NCBI GenBank assembly: GCA_021848385.1
Contig: JAJZUQ010000012.1
Location: 1-64,000 of the forward strand
Source: Deltaproteobacteria bacterium
Lineage (GTDB): Bacteria; Desulfobacterota; Desulfuromonadia; Geobacterales; Geobacteraceae
Direction: 5' to 3'
Length of the DNA stretch: 64,000 bases
Of the stretch, positions 1 to 7,879 are shown one piece after another. The first letter of the stretch is position 1; the number at the start of each line of letters is the position of its first letter. Position numbers and translations under genes: made by a program. The notes below the pieces were generated by a model, which saw only the letters and a list, made by a program, of their open reading frames with translations, had not been told where the DNA came from and did no database searches.

Positions 1-1
1 G

Positions 2-439
2 GCGGTCTACCTCGGTACACTCGGTGTAATCTGCGTGTCATCCGCTTTTATCTTCATCAACCCTGAACCGACGTACACCGTGCTCCGCAATATAAAGATG
101 ATTGAGAACGCCACATGGGTGTTCCTTGCCGTCATAAACATCGACCTGATCCGCAAGATCTATATCCAGATACGTGATTCGGTAATTTCCAAGGGATTTG
201 TGGCGTTCGGGATGGTCTTCTTTTTCATCTTTCTCTGGAAGGGATCGGAACTCTATCTCCAGGTCTTCTGCTGGGACAGCGACTGGCATATCTTTGCCAC
301 CAACAACAGTATTGCTGACACCTTTGACCTTTATTCCGGCCGCATCGCCTTTTCGATGATGGTAAATCAGGCCGCCGCCATGCTGTCGGCTCTTTCGGTC
401 GGTGGAACGTTTGTCTATCTGTATCGACTGCTCAGGTAA
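2..439 (+). CDS. Hypothetical integral membrane protein, 3' end only
   Basis: The reading frame is open to the left edge, so the real start lies outside the window; an internal GTG at 35 is not a convincing start. The visible 145 residues are strongly hydrophobic, with segments around the first 20 residues, a central stretch rich in Phe (VFFFIFLWKG) and a last segment before a short basic C-terminus (YRLLR), which suggests at least three membrane helices. I do not recognise a family. It converges on the leftward FXD/chorismate mutase/nadB genes with only 19 nt between stop codons. Confidence 0.6.
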   Translation, partial: AVYLGTLGVICVSSAFIFINPEPTYTVLRNIKMIENATWVFLAVINIDLIRKIYIQIRDSVISKGFVAFGMVFFFIFLWKGSELYLQVFCWDSDWHIFATNNSIADTFDLYSGRIAFSMMVNQAAAMLSALSVGGTFVYLYRLLR

Positions 440-458
440 AAGGGGAATCAGCGCACAG

Positions 459-668
459 TCATTCCTCCTTTGTAATCCGTATCACCTGGAGAACGCCGGG
501 CATTGATTCGATGGTGTTGATATTGAGCGTGTCCGTGTCGCCGATCACGCCAATGATGATCCGGTTGGCACCGGTCGATTGATGAATGTCGAAATCCTTG
601 GTAATCAAATACTCTTTAACCTGGTCAAGCGCCGTTTCGTCGGCGCTTTTTTTCATTATTATCAGCAC
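459..668 (-). CDS. Stand-alone DAHP-synthase-type ferredoxin-like (FXD) domain protein
   Basis: This 69-residue protein looks like the N-terminal ferredoxin-like regulatory domain of type I DAHP synthases of the Thermotoga kind: it starts with a hydrophobic strand followed by MKK, has a central IIIGVIGDT strand-turn and ends with SMPGVLQVIRI. The catalytic barrel is absent. A GTG start at 668 is preceded by GAGGAGG at 8 nt. It lies 38 nt after the chorismate mutase gene and is probably co-transcribed with it. In the full-length enzyme this domain mediates feedback inhibition by aromatic amino acids; here it may act in trans on DAHP synthase or chorismate mutase, which is inference. A broken fragment of an aroF gene is the main alternative, but the good ribosome binding site argues against it. 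Confidence 0.75.
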   Translation of the reverse strand: MLIIMKKSADETALDQVKEYLITKDFDIHQSTGANRIIIGVIGDTDTLNINTIESMPGVLQVIRITKEE

Positions 669-706
669 GACAGATTCCTCCTCGGATGTGCACGGTTTGC
701 TTTCGG

Positions 707-985
707 CTATTTCCCTTCCTGGCTCGTCATAATTCTTTCCAATCGCCGCGATTCGTCGATCACCCGCTCGAACAGTCTGACGATGGCCTGATCATCCAAA
801 GGCCCATGGTTTTCATCCTTCATCCGGGCGAATATGCGCTTTTCCCGCGAGGGGTCATAGACGGGGAGCTGCAAGCCCTTCTTTATCTCGCCGATCTTGA
901 GGGCCAGGGAGGCCCGCTCGTTAAATATGCGGAGGAGCGCACTGTCCAGTCGATCTATTTCCTGTCTGATTTCATCGATGGTCAT
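707..985 (-). CDS. aroQ: Chorismate mutase, AroQ class
   Basis: Converts chorismate to prephenate, the branch point to phenylalanine and tyrosine. The 92-residue protein is of the usual length for a free-standing AroQ mutase: it starts MTIDEIRQEIDRLD, followed by a helix containing RASLALKIGEIK (the conserved Arg and Lys of the active site) and a C-terminal helix with RLFERVIDESRRLE. The frame extends upstream into nadB, but the ATG at 985 starts the domain exactly and has a GAGG just upstream. It begins 7 nt after the nadB stop, so translation is likely coupled. No prephenate dehydratase domain is fused to it. Confidence 0.88.
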   Translation of the reverse strand: MTIDEIRQEIDRLDSALLRIFNERASLALKIGEIKKGLQLPVYDPSREKRIFARMKDENHGPLDDQAIVRLFERVIDESRRLERIMTSQEGK

Positions 986-992
986 GGGAGCC

Positions 993-2588
993 TCAAAAGT
1001 TTTTCTTGATGAACGTATCCTTTTTGCAGTGGACATCGTCCCGCTCTGGATAATCGATGTTGTAATGGAGACCACGGGATTCCTTGCGGTTCTGTGCACA
1101 GCGCACGATCAATTCGGCAACAGTAGCGATATTGCGTAGTTCGATAAGGTCAGAGGTGATGACAAAATCCCAGTAATAGTCTTCGATTTCTTCCTGGATC
1201 AGCTTGATCCGGTTCAATGCGCGTTCCAGGCGCTTGGTTGAGCGGACGATGCCGACGTAATTCCACATGAAACGGCGAATCTCATCCCAGTTCTGCGATA
1301 CGACAACCATCTCATCACTGTTTGTCGCAGTACCGGCGTCCCACGCAGGTATTTCGGGAAAATCGAAACGGTTGGCGGTGAGCTGCTCGATGGCATGCTT
1401 GTAGGCACGCCCGGCGTAGACTGCGGCTTCGAGCAGAGAGTTGCTGGCCAGCCTGTTTGCACCGTGCAGGCCGGTGAAGGCAACTTCACCGATTGCGTAA
1501 AGAAAATTGATATCGGTTTCGGCGTTCAGGTCAACGGCGACACCACCGCAGAGATAGTGGGCCGCCGGCACGACCGGCAGTCCTTCTTTGGTCATATCGA
1601 GACCATACTCAAGGCAGGTCTGGTAGATGTTCGGGAAACGGGTGCGAACGTACTCCGGATCCTTGTGGGTGATATCCAGGTAGACGCAGTCATCGCCATG
1701 GGTTTTCATTTCGTGGTCGATGGCCCGTGCCACGATATCGCGGGGGGCCAGATCCTTCAGGGGGTGATATTTGTCCATGAATGCCGTGCCATCACGACGG
1801 CGCAGCATTGCCCCTTCGCCGCGGACCGCCTCGGAAATCAGGAATGATTTTGCATGGGGGTGAAAGAGTGTCGTGGGGTGGAATTGCATGAACTCCATGT
1901 TGGCAATGGTGGCGCCTGCCCGGTACGCCATGGCGACACCGTCACCTGTCGCGACATCGGGGTTGCAGGTATAGAGGTAGACCTTTCCCGCCCCACCGCT
2001 TGCCAACAGGGTTATCTTGGCGGCAAAGGTTTTTACCGTGCCGCTTCCTATATCGAGAACGTGAGCTCCGAGGCAGCGATTCTGCTTGAGGCGCTTTTGA
2101 GTCACTTTCGATTCGGTAATCAGGTCGATGGCAATGTGGTGTTCGTAGATGGATATATTGGGATTTTCACGTGCTGCAACAACCAGTGCCCGTTCTATTT
2201 CCCGGCCAGTAACATCGTCGGCGTGGAGTATACGCCGCTGGCTGTGCCCCCCCTCGCGGGTGAGGTCATAATCTTCACCCTTTGTCGTGAATTCCACTCC
2301 CCAGTCGATGAGGTTGTTGATTGTCTTGGGGCCCTCTTCGACCACCATGCGAACCACGTCCTCGTGGCATATGCCGGCTCCTGCCACCAGCGTGTCCTCA
2401 ATGTGGGCATCGAAAGTGTCTTCCTGTGAAAATACGGAAGCGATCCCACCTTGGGCGTAATTTGTGGCCGACTCTGTTATTTCGCGTTTAGTAACCAGCG
2501 CCACCTTGCCATGGGCTGCGGCCCGCAATGCAAATGAAAGTCCGGCGATACCGCTGCCTATGACCAGAAAATCGCTTTTCTCCTTCAT
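993..2588 (-). CDS. nadB: L-aspartate oxidase NadB
   Basis: FAD-dependent oxidation of L-aspartate to iminoaspartate, the first step of de novo NAD synthesis, in the cytoplasm. The 531-residue length is typical. The N-terminus has the dinucleotide-binding motif VIGSGIAGLSFALRAA, followed by the NYAQGGIASV segment, the substrate-loop HSQRRILHADDVTG, and EFMQFHPTT and GLHGANRLASNSLLEA typical of NadB rather than succinate dehydrogenase flavoprotein. AGGGAGG lies just upstream of the ATG at 2588, and a sigma70-like promoter sits about 50-80 nt further out. It heads the leftward set with chorismate mutase and the FXD protein. Confidence 0.95.
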   Translation of the reverse strand: MKEKSDFLVIGSGIAGLSFALRAAAHGKVALVTKREITESATNYAQGGIASVFSQEDTFDAHIEDTLVAGAGICHEDVVRMVVEEGPKTINNLIDWGVEFTTKGEDYDLTREGGHSQRRILHADDVTGREIERALVVAARENPNISIYEHHIAIDLITESKVTQKRLKQNRCLGAHVLDIGSGTVKTFAAKITLLASGGAGKVYLYTCNPDVATGDGVAMAYRAGATIANMEFMQFHPTTLFHPHAKSFLISEAVRGEGAMLRRRDGTAFMDKYHPLKDLAPRDIVARAIDHEMKTHGDDCVYLDITHKDPEYVRTRFPNIYQTCLEYGLDMTKEGLPVVPAAHYLCGGVAVDLNAETDINFLYAIGEVAFTGLHGANRLASNSLLEAAVYAGRAYKHAIEQLTANRFDFPEIPAWDAGTATNSDEMVVVSQNWDEIRRFMWNYVGIVRSTKRLERALNRIKLIQEEIEDYYWDFVITSDLIELRNIATVAELIVRCAQNRKESRGLHYNIDYPERDDVHCKKDTFIKKNF

Positions 2589-2636
2589 GGAATCCTCCCT
2601 TTTTAGATGCTGATCAAGTAGTCGTCAAGACGAAGA

Positions 2637-2665
2637 ATTATTTACCTCCAACGGTGGTATGTCAA
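2637..2665 (-). promoter_or_regulatory. Sigma70-type promoter for nadB
   Basis: On the minus strand TTGACA (2665-2660) is followed after 17 nt by AATAAT (2642-2637), about 50 nt upstream of the nadB ATG. Spacing and hexamers fit a housekeeping promoter; no operator is obvious. Confidence 0.6.
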
Positions 2666-2706
2666 GGCATTTTAAGGTGTTATCTTATGTTTGCGCAAGT
2701 TTAGTC

Positions 2707-2735
2707 TTGCCAACTTGAGAGTATTGGCCTATAAA
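2707..2735 (+). promoter_or_regulatory. Candidate sigma70 promoter for the lytic transglycosylase gene
   Basis: TTGCCA (2707-2712), a 17-nt spacer and TATAAA (2730-2735) lie 53 nt upstream of the GTG start at 2789. The -10 is good, the -35 is weak. It is divergent from the nadB promoter. Confidence 0.45.
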
Positions 2736-2788
2736 TTGAATGAAATTATATGTAATTAGCTGATTTTTAAGTTTCACGGAGAGGGGAT

Positions 2789-3403
2789 GTGCCGGTGAAA
2801 AAAAGCCTGTTTCTTCTTGTCATAGCCACACTGTGTGTGCTGTTCGGTGGGGAAGCGGTGACGTTGGCAGCCGACATCTATAAATACGAGGACGCGGATG
2901 GTATCGTCCATTTTACCGACGCTCCTACCGATCATCGCTTCAAGATTTTCATGCGTGACATTAAAAAGGACAAGAGGTTGCGTACCAACTTCAAGATGAC
3001 CAACTGCCGCAATCCCGAGGAGTTCGATCCTATCATCAATGCATGCGCCCTTGAGTTCGGAGTGGAAAAATCTCTTGTCAAGGCGGTCATACATGCAGAG
3101 TCGGGGTATAACCCCAATGCTTTGTCCCGCAAAGGGGCAAGTGGTCTGATGCAGCTCATGCCAAAGACTGCCCAGGATCTGAAGGTCAACAACAGCTTCG
3201 ACCCCCAGCAGAACATCCGTGGTGGCGTTCGTTACCTTAAATTCCTCCTCACCACATTCAAGGGTGACGAGCGGCTCGCCCTTGCCGCATACAATGCGGG
3301 TCTGACCAAAGTTGCCCAGCATGGCGGTGTGCCTCCCTATGCGGAGACACAAAACTATGTCAGCAAGGTTCTCAGCTACAAACAATCCTATAGTAGCCAC
3401 TGA
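2789..3403 (+). CDS. Secreted lytic murein transglycosylase (DUF4124 + SLT domains)
   Basis: Cleaves the glycan strand of peptidoglycan with formation of 1,6-anhydromuramic acid. Residues 1-28 form a signal peptide (basic start, hydrophobic run, cleavage near LAA-D). Residues about 28-60 match DUF4124 (DIYKYEDADGIVHFTDAP). The rest is a Slt70-type catalytic domain: the catalytic Glu in HAESGYNPNA, then GLMQLMP and AYNAG. The start is GTG at 2789 with GGAGAGGGG just upstream; a GTG two codons later is possible. It is followed after 12 nt by pgsA. Exported to the periplasm. Confidence 0.88.
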   Translation: MPVKKSLFLLVIATLCVLFGGEAVTLAADIYKYEDADGIVHFTDAPTDHRFKIFMRDIKKDKRLRTNFKMTNCRNPEEFDPIINACALEFGVEKSLVKAVIHAESGYNPNALSRKGASGLMQLMPKTAQDLKVNNSFDPQQNIRGGVRYLKFLLTTFKGDERLALAAYNAGLTKVAQHGGVPPYAETQNYVSKVLSYKQSYSSH

Positions 3404-3415
3404 ATAAGGACGTGT

Positions 3416-4009
3416 ATGTCTCAGGCTAACGGTAGCCCCATCTGGAATATTCCCAATATCCTTACCTTGCTCCGTATCGCGGCAATTCCGCTTTTAGCAG
3501 TTCTCCTCCTCTCTCCCTCAAGGGAAGCAGGTTTCTGGGCAGCTGCACTTTTTGCCGTAGCATCCATCACTGACTGGCTTGACGGATACCTTGCCCGTCG
3601 CATGGGGGTTGTCACGGTTTTCGGCAAGTTTCTTGACCCGATTGCCGACAAACTGATCGTCATGGCGGCGCTTATCATGATTCTTCCCTACGACCGTGTG
3701 CCTGCCTGGATGGTGCTTGTTATTCTCGGTCGCGAGATCATCATTACCGGATTGCGTGGGATTGCCTCTACGGAGGGGATCGTTATTTCGGCCAGCAACC
3801 TGGGCAAGTTCAAGACCATCTTTCAACTCGTTGCCATTATTGCCCTTCTCTTGCATTATGACTACCACTGGTTCTTCTCCATCGATCATCCCTGGCTGTA
3901 TGTTAACATGCACAACGTCGGCATGTTCTACCTCTGGATAGCCACTATCATCACCATTTGGTCGGGTGTTGATTATCTGGTCAGGTTTATGCGTGTTATT
4001 GCAAAATGA
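3416..4009 (+). CDS. pgsA: CDP-diacylglycerol--glycerol-3-phosphate 3-phosphatidyltransferase
   Basis: Makes phosphatidylglycerol phosphate from CDP-diacylglycerol and glycerol 3-phosphate, the committed step of acidic phospholipid synthesis, in the inner membrane. The 197 residues carry the CDP-alcohol phosphatidyltransferase signature as DWLDGYLARR and, eight residues on, KFLDPIADK, with the four conserved Asp. Several hydrophobic helices follow. The N-terminal NIPNILTLLRI is typical of PgsA. ATG at 3416 has AAGGA upstream and follows the transglycosylase gene closely. Confidence 0.93.
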   Translation: MSQANGSPIWNIPNILTLLRIAAIPLLAVLLLSPSREAGFWAAALFAVASITDWLDGYLARRMGVVTVFGKFLDPIADKLIVMAALIMILPYDRVPAWMVLVILGREIIITGLRGIASTEGIVISASNLGKFKTIFQLVAIIALLLHYDYHWFFSIDHPWLYVNMHNVGMFYLWIATIITIWSGVDYLVRFMRVIAK

Positions 4010-4060
4010 AGTAGCTCCAGTACCTGGACACCATGGAAGGGTAGACGGTTATCTTAGGCG

Positions 4061-4089
4061 TTGACAGCATCGTGGTAAAAGTGTATAAA
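4061..4089 (+). promoter_or_regulatory. Promoter of tRNA-Cys
   Basis: TTGACA (4061-4066), 17-nt spacer, TATAAA (4084-4089), ending 44 nt before the tRNA. The same TTGACA/TATAAA architecture precedes other tRNAs in this window. Confidence 0.75.
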
Positions 4090-4133
4090 GCTACTTCCAT
4101 TTGCCTCGAATGCAGGGGTGTGGGACACAAATC

Positions 4134-4208
4134 GGCGGCGTAGCCAAGTGGTAAGGCAGAGCTCTGCAAAAGCTCCATTCAGCGGTTCAAATCCGCTCGC
4201 CGCCTCCA
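4134..4208 (+). tRNA. tRNA-Cys (GCA)
   Basis: Cloverleaf with a 7-bp acceptor GGCGGCG/CGCCGCC, anticodon loop CTGCAAA giving GCA, T-loop GGTTCAAATCC, discriminator U and an encoded CCA (4206-4208). U73 is the expected cysteine identity base. Confidence 0.96.
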
Positions 4209-4218
4209 AAAAAAACAA

Positions 4219-4250
4219 GGGGTTAACCTGTTTATGGTTAGCCCCTTTTT
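4219..4250 (+). terminator. Intrinsic terminator after tRNA-Cys
   Basis: GGGGTTAACC pairs with GGTTAGCCCC (one G-U) and is followed by TTTTT. Confidence 0.85.
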
Positions 4251-4419
4251 GTTGTGTGCGCCCGGCTGGACGCGTGACGCGCATGCACCATTCGATGTGC
4301 TATGGTGGTCGATCCGTGCCCCTTGACGCAAGTCTGAACAGCTTTAAGCTTTATGGCAGATGGCAAATGTGATACTACTTAAATTCATCTTACGAGAAAC
4401 TGCAGTCAGGGAATAAATC

Positions 4420-5688
4420 ATGTATTGGCAGCATTTCGGATTTATAGAGCCACCGTTTGCCCTTACGCCGAACCCCGACTTCCTCTTCCTGAGTCCCCAT
4501 CACCAAGAGGCATTCGCCCATCTCCTGTATGCCATTGATACCCGTGCCGGTTTTGTCGAGCTTTCAGGGGAGGTCGGGACCGGCAAGACGACCATCGTCA
4601 GGACCGTCCTGAATCAGCTTGACCCTGAAACCCACCGGACCGCGCTGATCTTCAACCCGACCCTGTCCCCCGTCGGTCTCCACCAAGAAATCAACCGTGA
4701 ATTCGGCCTCCCCTGTTCGAGCAGTGAAGCCCATGAACTCCACCAGTTCCTCAATGCATTTCTTCTGGAACAGAACCGGGCTGATCGCACGGTAGTCCTT
4801 GTCATTGACGAAGCCCAGAACCTTTCCCCTGCAGTACTCGAACAGGTGCGCCTCGTTTCCAACCTGGAAACCGAACATGCCAAACTGATCCAGATCGTAC
4901 TCGTCGGACAACCAGAACTGCAAACCCTTCTGGCTCGCCGGGAACTACGCCAGCTCGATCAGCGGATCACGGTCCGCTATCACCTGAAACCCATGGATCG
5001 TGAGGATGTGCATGACTATATCCGTCACCGAATAAAGGTTGCCTCCGGAGGCGGGGAGCCGGTCTCCTTTTCTCCCCGTGCTGTCATAAAGATATTCCGT
5101 TTTTCAGGGGGGCTCCCACGGCTGATCAACGCCGTCTGTGATCGGGCGCTGCTTCTGGCCTACACGATGGAGACCAGGGAGATTTCACCCGACATGGCAA
5201 CACGGGCGATTCGTGATGTCAGCAGGGAAGAGCGGGGCCCGGTGTTTTTGGGCAGCCGTGTAGCCATTGCCGTGCTCGCCGCTATTCTGGTGGCATCGGT
5301 TGGGATGACATTTCTTGTCAAAAGCACCGTTGCAAAATGGGAGCAGACGGGAAAAACCATCACCACCCGCGCTGGACGCCCCGTTGCGGGGCAAGAAGAG
5401 GCTGCCGGTGGGGTGAAGATGCTCCAGCAGATGCTCAAGAGGGTGGGGCACTACGAGGGTATGCAGACCGGCGTGTTCGATGGCGTAACGGAGAATGCTG
5501 TCCGGAGCTTTCAGCGTGCGGAGGGGCTGGAGGTTGACGGACTGCCGGGAGGGAAAACCTTGGCGCGTCTCTACCAGCGATCCGGTGGAAAGCTCACCCC
5601 CGATCCCTCAGTTGTACCGGCAAACGGAGGGCGTAGCGCGGGGAGCGGGGAGTTGCCCGTGAAAGCGGGATCGGGGCAGTCGCGATGA
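4420..5688 (+). CDS. gspA: ExeA/GspA-like AAA ATPase with C-terminal peptidoglycan-binding domain
   Basis: Inner-membrane ATPase of the ExeA/MshM family, which in type II secretion helps seat the secretin in the peptidoglycan layer. It begins MYWQHFGFIEPPFALTPNP, typical of the family. Walker A is SGEVGTGKTT (about residues 49-58) and Walker B VLVIDEAQ (about 126-133). One transmembrane helix follows near residues 275-298, and the C-terminal 80 residues are a PG_binding_1 domain (LQQMLKRVGHYEG ... DGVTENAVRSFQRAEGLEVDG). The stop overlaps the start of the GspB-like gene by 4 nt, matching the ExeA-ExeB pairing. The rest of the secretion cluster is 36 kb away, so that the two loci serve one machine is inference. 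Confidence 0.88.
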   Translation: MYWQHFGFIEPPFALTPNPDFLFLSPHHQEAFAHLLYAIDTRAGFVELSGEVGTGKTTIVRTVLNQLDPETHRTALIFNPTLSPVGLHQEINREFGLPCSSSEAHELHQFLNAFLLEQNRADRTVVLVIDEAQNLSPAVLEQVRLVSNLETEHAKLIQIVLVGQPELQTLLARRELRQLDQRITVRYHLKPMDREDVHDYIRHRIKVASGGGEPVSFSPRAVIKIFRFSGGLPRLINAVCDRALLLAYTMETREISPDMATRAIRDVSREERGPVFLGSRVAIAVLAAILVASVGMTFLVKSTVAKWEQTGKTITTRAGRPVAGQEEAAGGVKMLQQMLKRVGHYEGMQTGVFDGVTENAVRSFQRAEGLEVDGLPGGKTLARLYQRSGGKLTPDPSVVPANGGRSAGSGELPVKAGSGQSR

Positions 5689-6290
5689 GTATGATCCTCG
5701 ATGCGTTGCGGAAGATGGAACAGGATCGCAAGATTCGGCGCCAGGGAGCGGCTCCCTTGCGTCCGGAGGTACTCAGTTATCGGAGCAGCGGACAGAAAAA
5801 CCGCCGGAATCCTGTCGTTGTCCCCATTGCCGGATTTGTGCTCGTTGCTGCCGGAATCTGTCTGGGGATTTGGGCTACAAGCGGGGGAAACGACGTGCCG
5901 CCCCGTCTGCCCGTCCAGGAAACCCGGGCTGCCGAGGTTCCCGATACCCAGCCTCCAATCAGAACCCCTGCCCCTCCGGCGCCATTGCCACAGCCATCAC
6001 CGGTGCCGGCCCCTGTGCCGCCGCCTCCGGTGCCGGCCCGAAAGGCCCCTGCTGAAGGGACTTTCATTCATAGAGAGAAAACGCCAGGTAATGCCGGTGT
6101 TACCGTTTCGGGGATAGCATGGCAGGATGAACGGGAGCTGCGGAGAGCCGTGATAAACGGGTCACTGGTCGGGGAAGGTGCCGAGGTGGGGGGTGCCCGT
6201 GTTGTCGAGATCAAGGAGGATCGGGTCAGGTTCTCACGAGATGGTCAGGTGTTCGAAGTTCTTTGCTCTTCTGCCTTCACTCCTCAGTGA
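5685..6290 (+). CDS. gspB: GspB/ExeB-like secretion accessory protein
   Basis: Starts MSMILDALRKMEQDR, a cytoplasmic helix typical of GspB proteins next to ExeA ATPases. A transmembrane helix (about residues 44-63), a long proline-rich periplasmic linker (about 75-125) and a small C-terminal T2SSB domain follow (GVTVSGIAWQDERELRRAVINGSLVGEGAEV ... split over residues 138-200). The ATGA overlap with gspA couples translation. By analogy it would bridge GspA to the outer-membrane secretin. The linker is expected to cross the periplasm. Confidence 0.85.
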   Translation: MSMILDALRKMEQDRKIRRQGAAPLRPEVLSYRSSGQKNRRNPVVVPIAGFVLVAAGICLGIWATSGGNDVPPRLPVQETRAAEVPDTQPPIRTPAPPAPLPQPSPVPAPVPPPPVPARKAPAEGTFIHREKTPGNAGVTVSGIAWQDERELRRAVINGSLVGEGAEVGGARVVEIKEDRVRFSRDGQVFEVLCSSAFTPQ

Positions 6291-6375
6291 CGGTCGTTTT
6301 GGGCCACAATTACAGAGCGTTTGTTTCCTGCACCTTGTATGGGTGCGGGTTCATTTCCCTTGAAAGGAGCGGAAT

Positions 6376-6756
6376 ATGAATGTACTACGCAAAAAAGCGG
6401 GGTGTTTAACGGCAATGACCCTGGGGTGCCTGCTTGCCGGATGTGCCGGTGATGGCACCTTGCTGAGCGAAAAGATCAAGGCCGGTGAGAACGCGATTGC
6501 CTCTGCTCGGGAGAGTTCGGCCTCGGTCAGTGCAGCCGTAGAGCTGAAGAGTGCGGAGGAAAAGCTCGCCGCGGCCCGCGCCGCAGAGGTAGAGAAAGAG
6601 TATGACAAAGGTGTCCGGTTGGCCGAAGAGGCGCAGGTTACTGCCGACTATGCCCGGGCCCGGGCAGATGCAATCAAAGCACAAAAAGCAGCCGAAGAGA
6701 TGCGAGCGAAAGTAAAGGCCCTGAAAAAGGAAGTCGAGTCGATGCCATTGCGGTAA
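6376..6756 (+). CDS. DUF4398 lipoprotein
   Basis: A 126-residue lipoprotein with a signal peptide and the lipobox LLAGC; acylated Cys about residue 23. The mature part is one long Ala/Glu/Lys-rich helix (AAVELKSAEEKLAAARAAEVEKEYDKG) matching DUF4398, a helical-hairpin family often found beside OmpA-like proteins. AAAGGAGCGG gives a good ribosome binding site. Its neighbour carries the same helical region fused to OmpA, so the two probably work together at the outer membrane. Function unknown. Confidence 0.82.
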   Translation: MNVLRKKAGCLTAMTLGCLLAGCAGDGTLLSEKIKAGENAIASARESSASVSAAVELKSAEEKLAAARAAEVEKEYDKGVRLAEEAQVTADYARARADAIKAQKAAEEMRAKVKALKKEVESMPLR

Positions 6757-6810
6757 TCCGGGCCACGTTGACGGGCGTTTTATATCAAATTTACGGATAG
6801 GGGGTAACCC

Positions 6811-7764
6811 ATGACCAGATTTTTATCTGCAGTGTTGGGAAAAAGAACGGGTAGCGTCATTCTGCTGAGTTTACTGGTGGCAGGATGTGGTCCGTCGCAG
6901 TCGGACATGATGGCCAGGGACCGGCTTGAACAGGCGCGTGAGGTATATGACACGGCAAAGAGCAATGAGAATGTTCAGGCGTATGCGCCCGTACCGTTGA
7001 TCGAGGCGGAAAAGGCCATGTCATTGGCGGAACAGGCAAAGGACCCGGACGACATCGCACACCTGTCGTGTCTTGCCAAACAGCGATCGCTCATTGCCGT
7101 TGCCATTGCCGAGGGGAAAGTTGCTGAAAACGATACCAGACTTCTCGACAAGGAGAGTGCTGAAATACTTCTGATGAAGCGGGAGCGTGAAACGAAGATT
7201 GCAACGAGCCGTGCCGATGCAACGGCGGCGGAACTGGAAAAAATAAGGCTTGAATCCGAAATAAAGACGCGCGAACTCGACAGGTTGAAACGGGAAGCCG
7301 AGGCACGTGCCAACGAGGCACAGAACGCCTCGAAGCTTGCCGAGCAGTTGTTGAAGGAACTTTCCGATCTCAAGGCGAGGCAGACCGAACGAGGTATCGT
7401 ACTGACGATCGGCGATGTACTCTTTGCCACCGGCAAGGCGGATATAAGGAGTGGCGCCCAGCGCAGCATTGACAAGCTGGCAGCGTTTCTGACTGCGCAA
7501 CCGAACCGAAATGTCGTGATAGAAGGGTATACCGACAGTGTGGGGAGCGACAAATATAATCTTGACCTGTCGGAAAGACGTGCTGAATCTGCCAAGAACG
7601 AGCTTGTAGCCCGTGGAATAGGTGGCGAGCGGATCACGACCAGGGGGTTTGGAAAGCGGGACCCGGTGGCAAGCAACGACACGCCGGAAGGTCGCCAGTT
7701 GAACAGACGGGTGGAGGTTATTATCCTGAATGAAGTGGCAAAACCGGAGGTGAAATCGCCCTAA
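6811..7764 (+). CDS. OmpA-domain lipoprotein with DUF4398 N-terminal region
   Basis: The signal peptide ends in the lipobox LLVAGC. Residues about 30-100 resemble DUF4398 (VYDTAKSNENVQAYAPVPLIEAEKAMSLAEQA). A long charged coiled coil (about 100-190) precedes a C-terminal OmpA_C peptidoglycan-binding domain: GDVLFATGKADIRSG, then VVIEGYTDSVGSDKYN, LSERRAESAKNELVARGI and GKRDPVASNDTPEGRQLNRRVEV, split over residues 205-305. Expected role: tethering the outer membrane to peptidoglycan. It follows the smaller DUF4398 lipoprotein by 54 nt and is probably in the same transcript. Confidence 0.88.
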   Translation: MTRFLSAVLGKRTGSVILLSLLVAGCGPSQSDMMARDRLEQAREVYDTAKSNENVQAYAPVPLIEAEKAMSLAEQAKDPDDIAHLSCLAKQRSLIAVAIAEGKVAENDTRLLDKESAEILLMKRERETKIATSRADATAAELEKIRLESEIKTRELDRLKREAEARANEAQNASKLAEQLLKELSDLKARQTERGIVLTIGDVLFATGKADIRSGAQRSIDKLAAFLTAQPNRNVVIEGYTDSVGSDKYNLDLSERRAESAKNELVARGIGGERITTRGFGKRDPVASNDTPEGRQLNRRVEVIILNEVAKPEVKSP

Positions 7765-7879
7765 GGGCTTCCCCAACCTCCATTTCTTGACGAAACTGCT
7801 TGACACATTTCCTCCCGGGATGTCAGACTTTGCACCATATGAGTTCATCTGACCGGATAGGTTGCGAGACGTTATTCCC

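Noticed and set aside
1854-2429. 191-codon rightward frame inside nadB
   Set aside because: Antisense shadow of a clear nadB gene; the same holds for other long antisense frames over ftsH, nnr and glmM.
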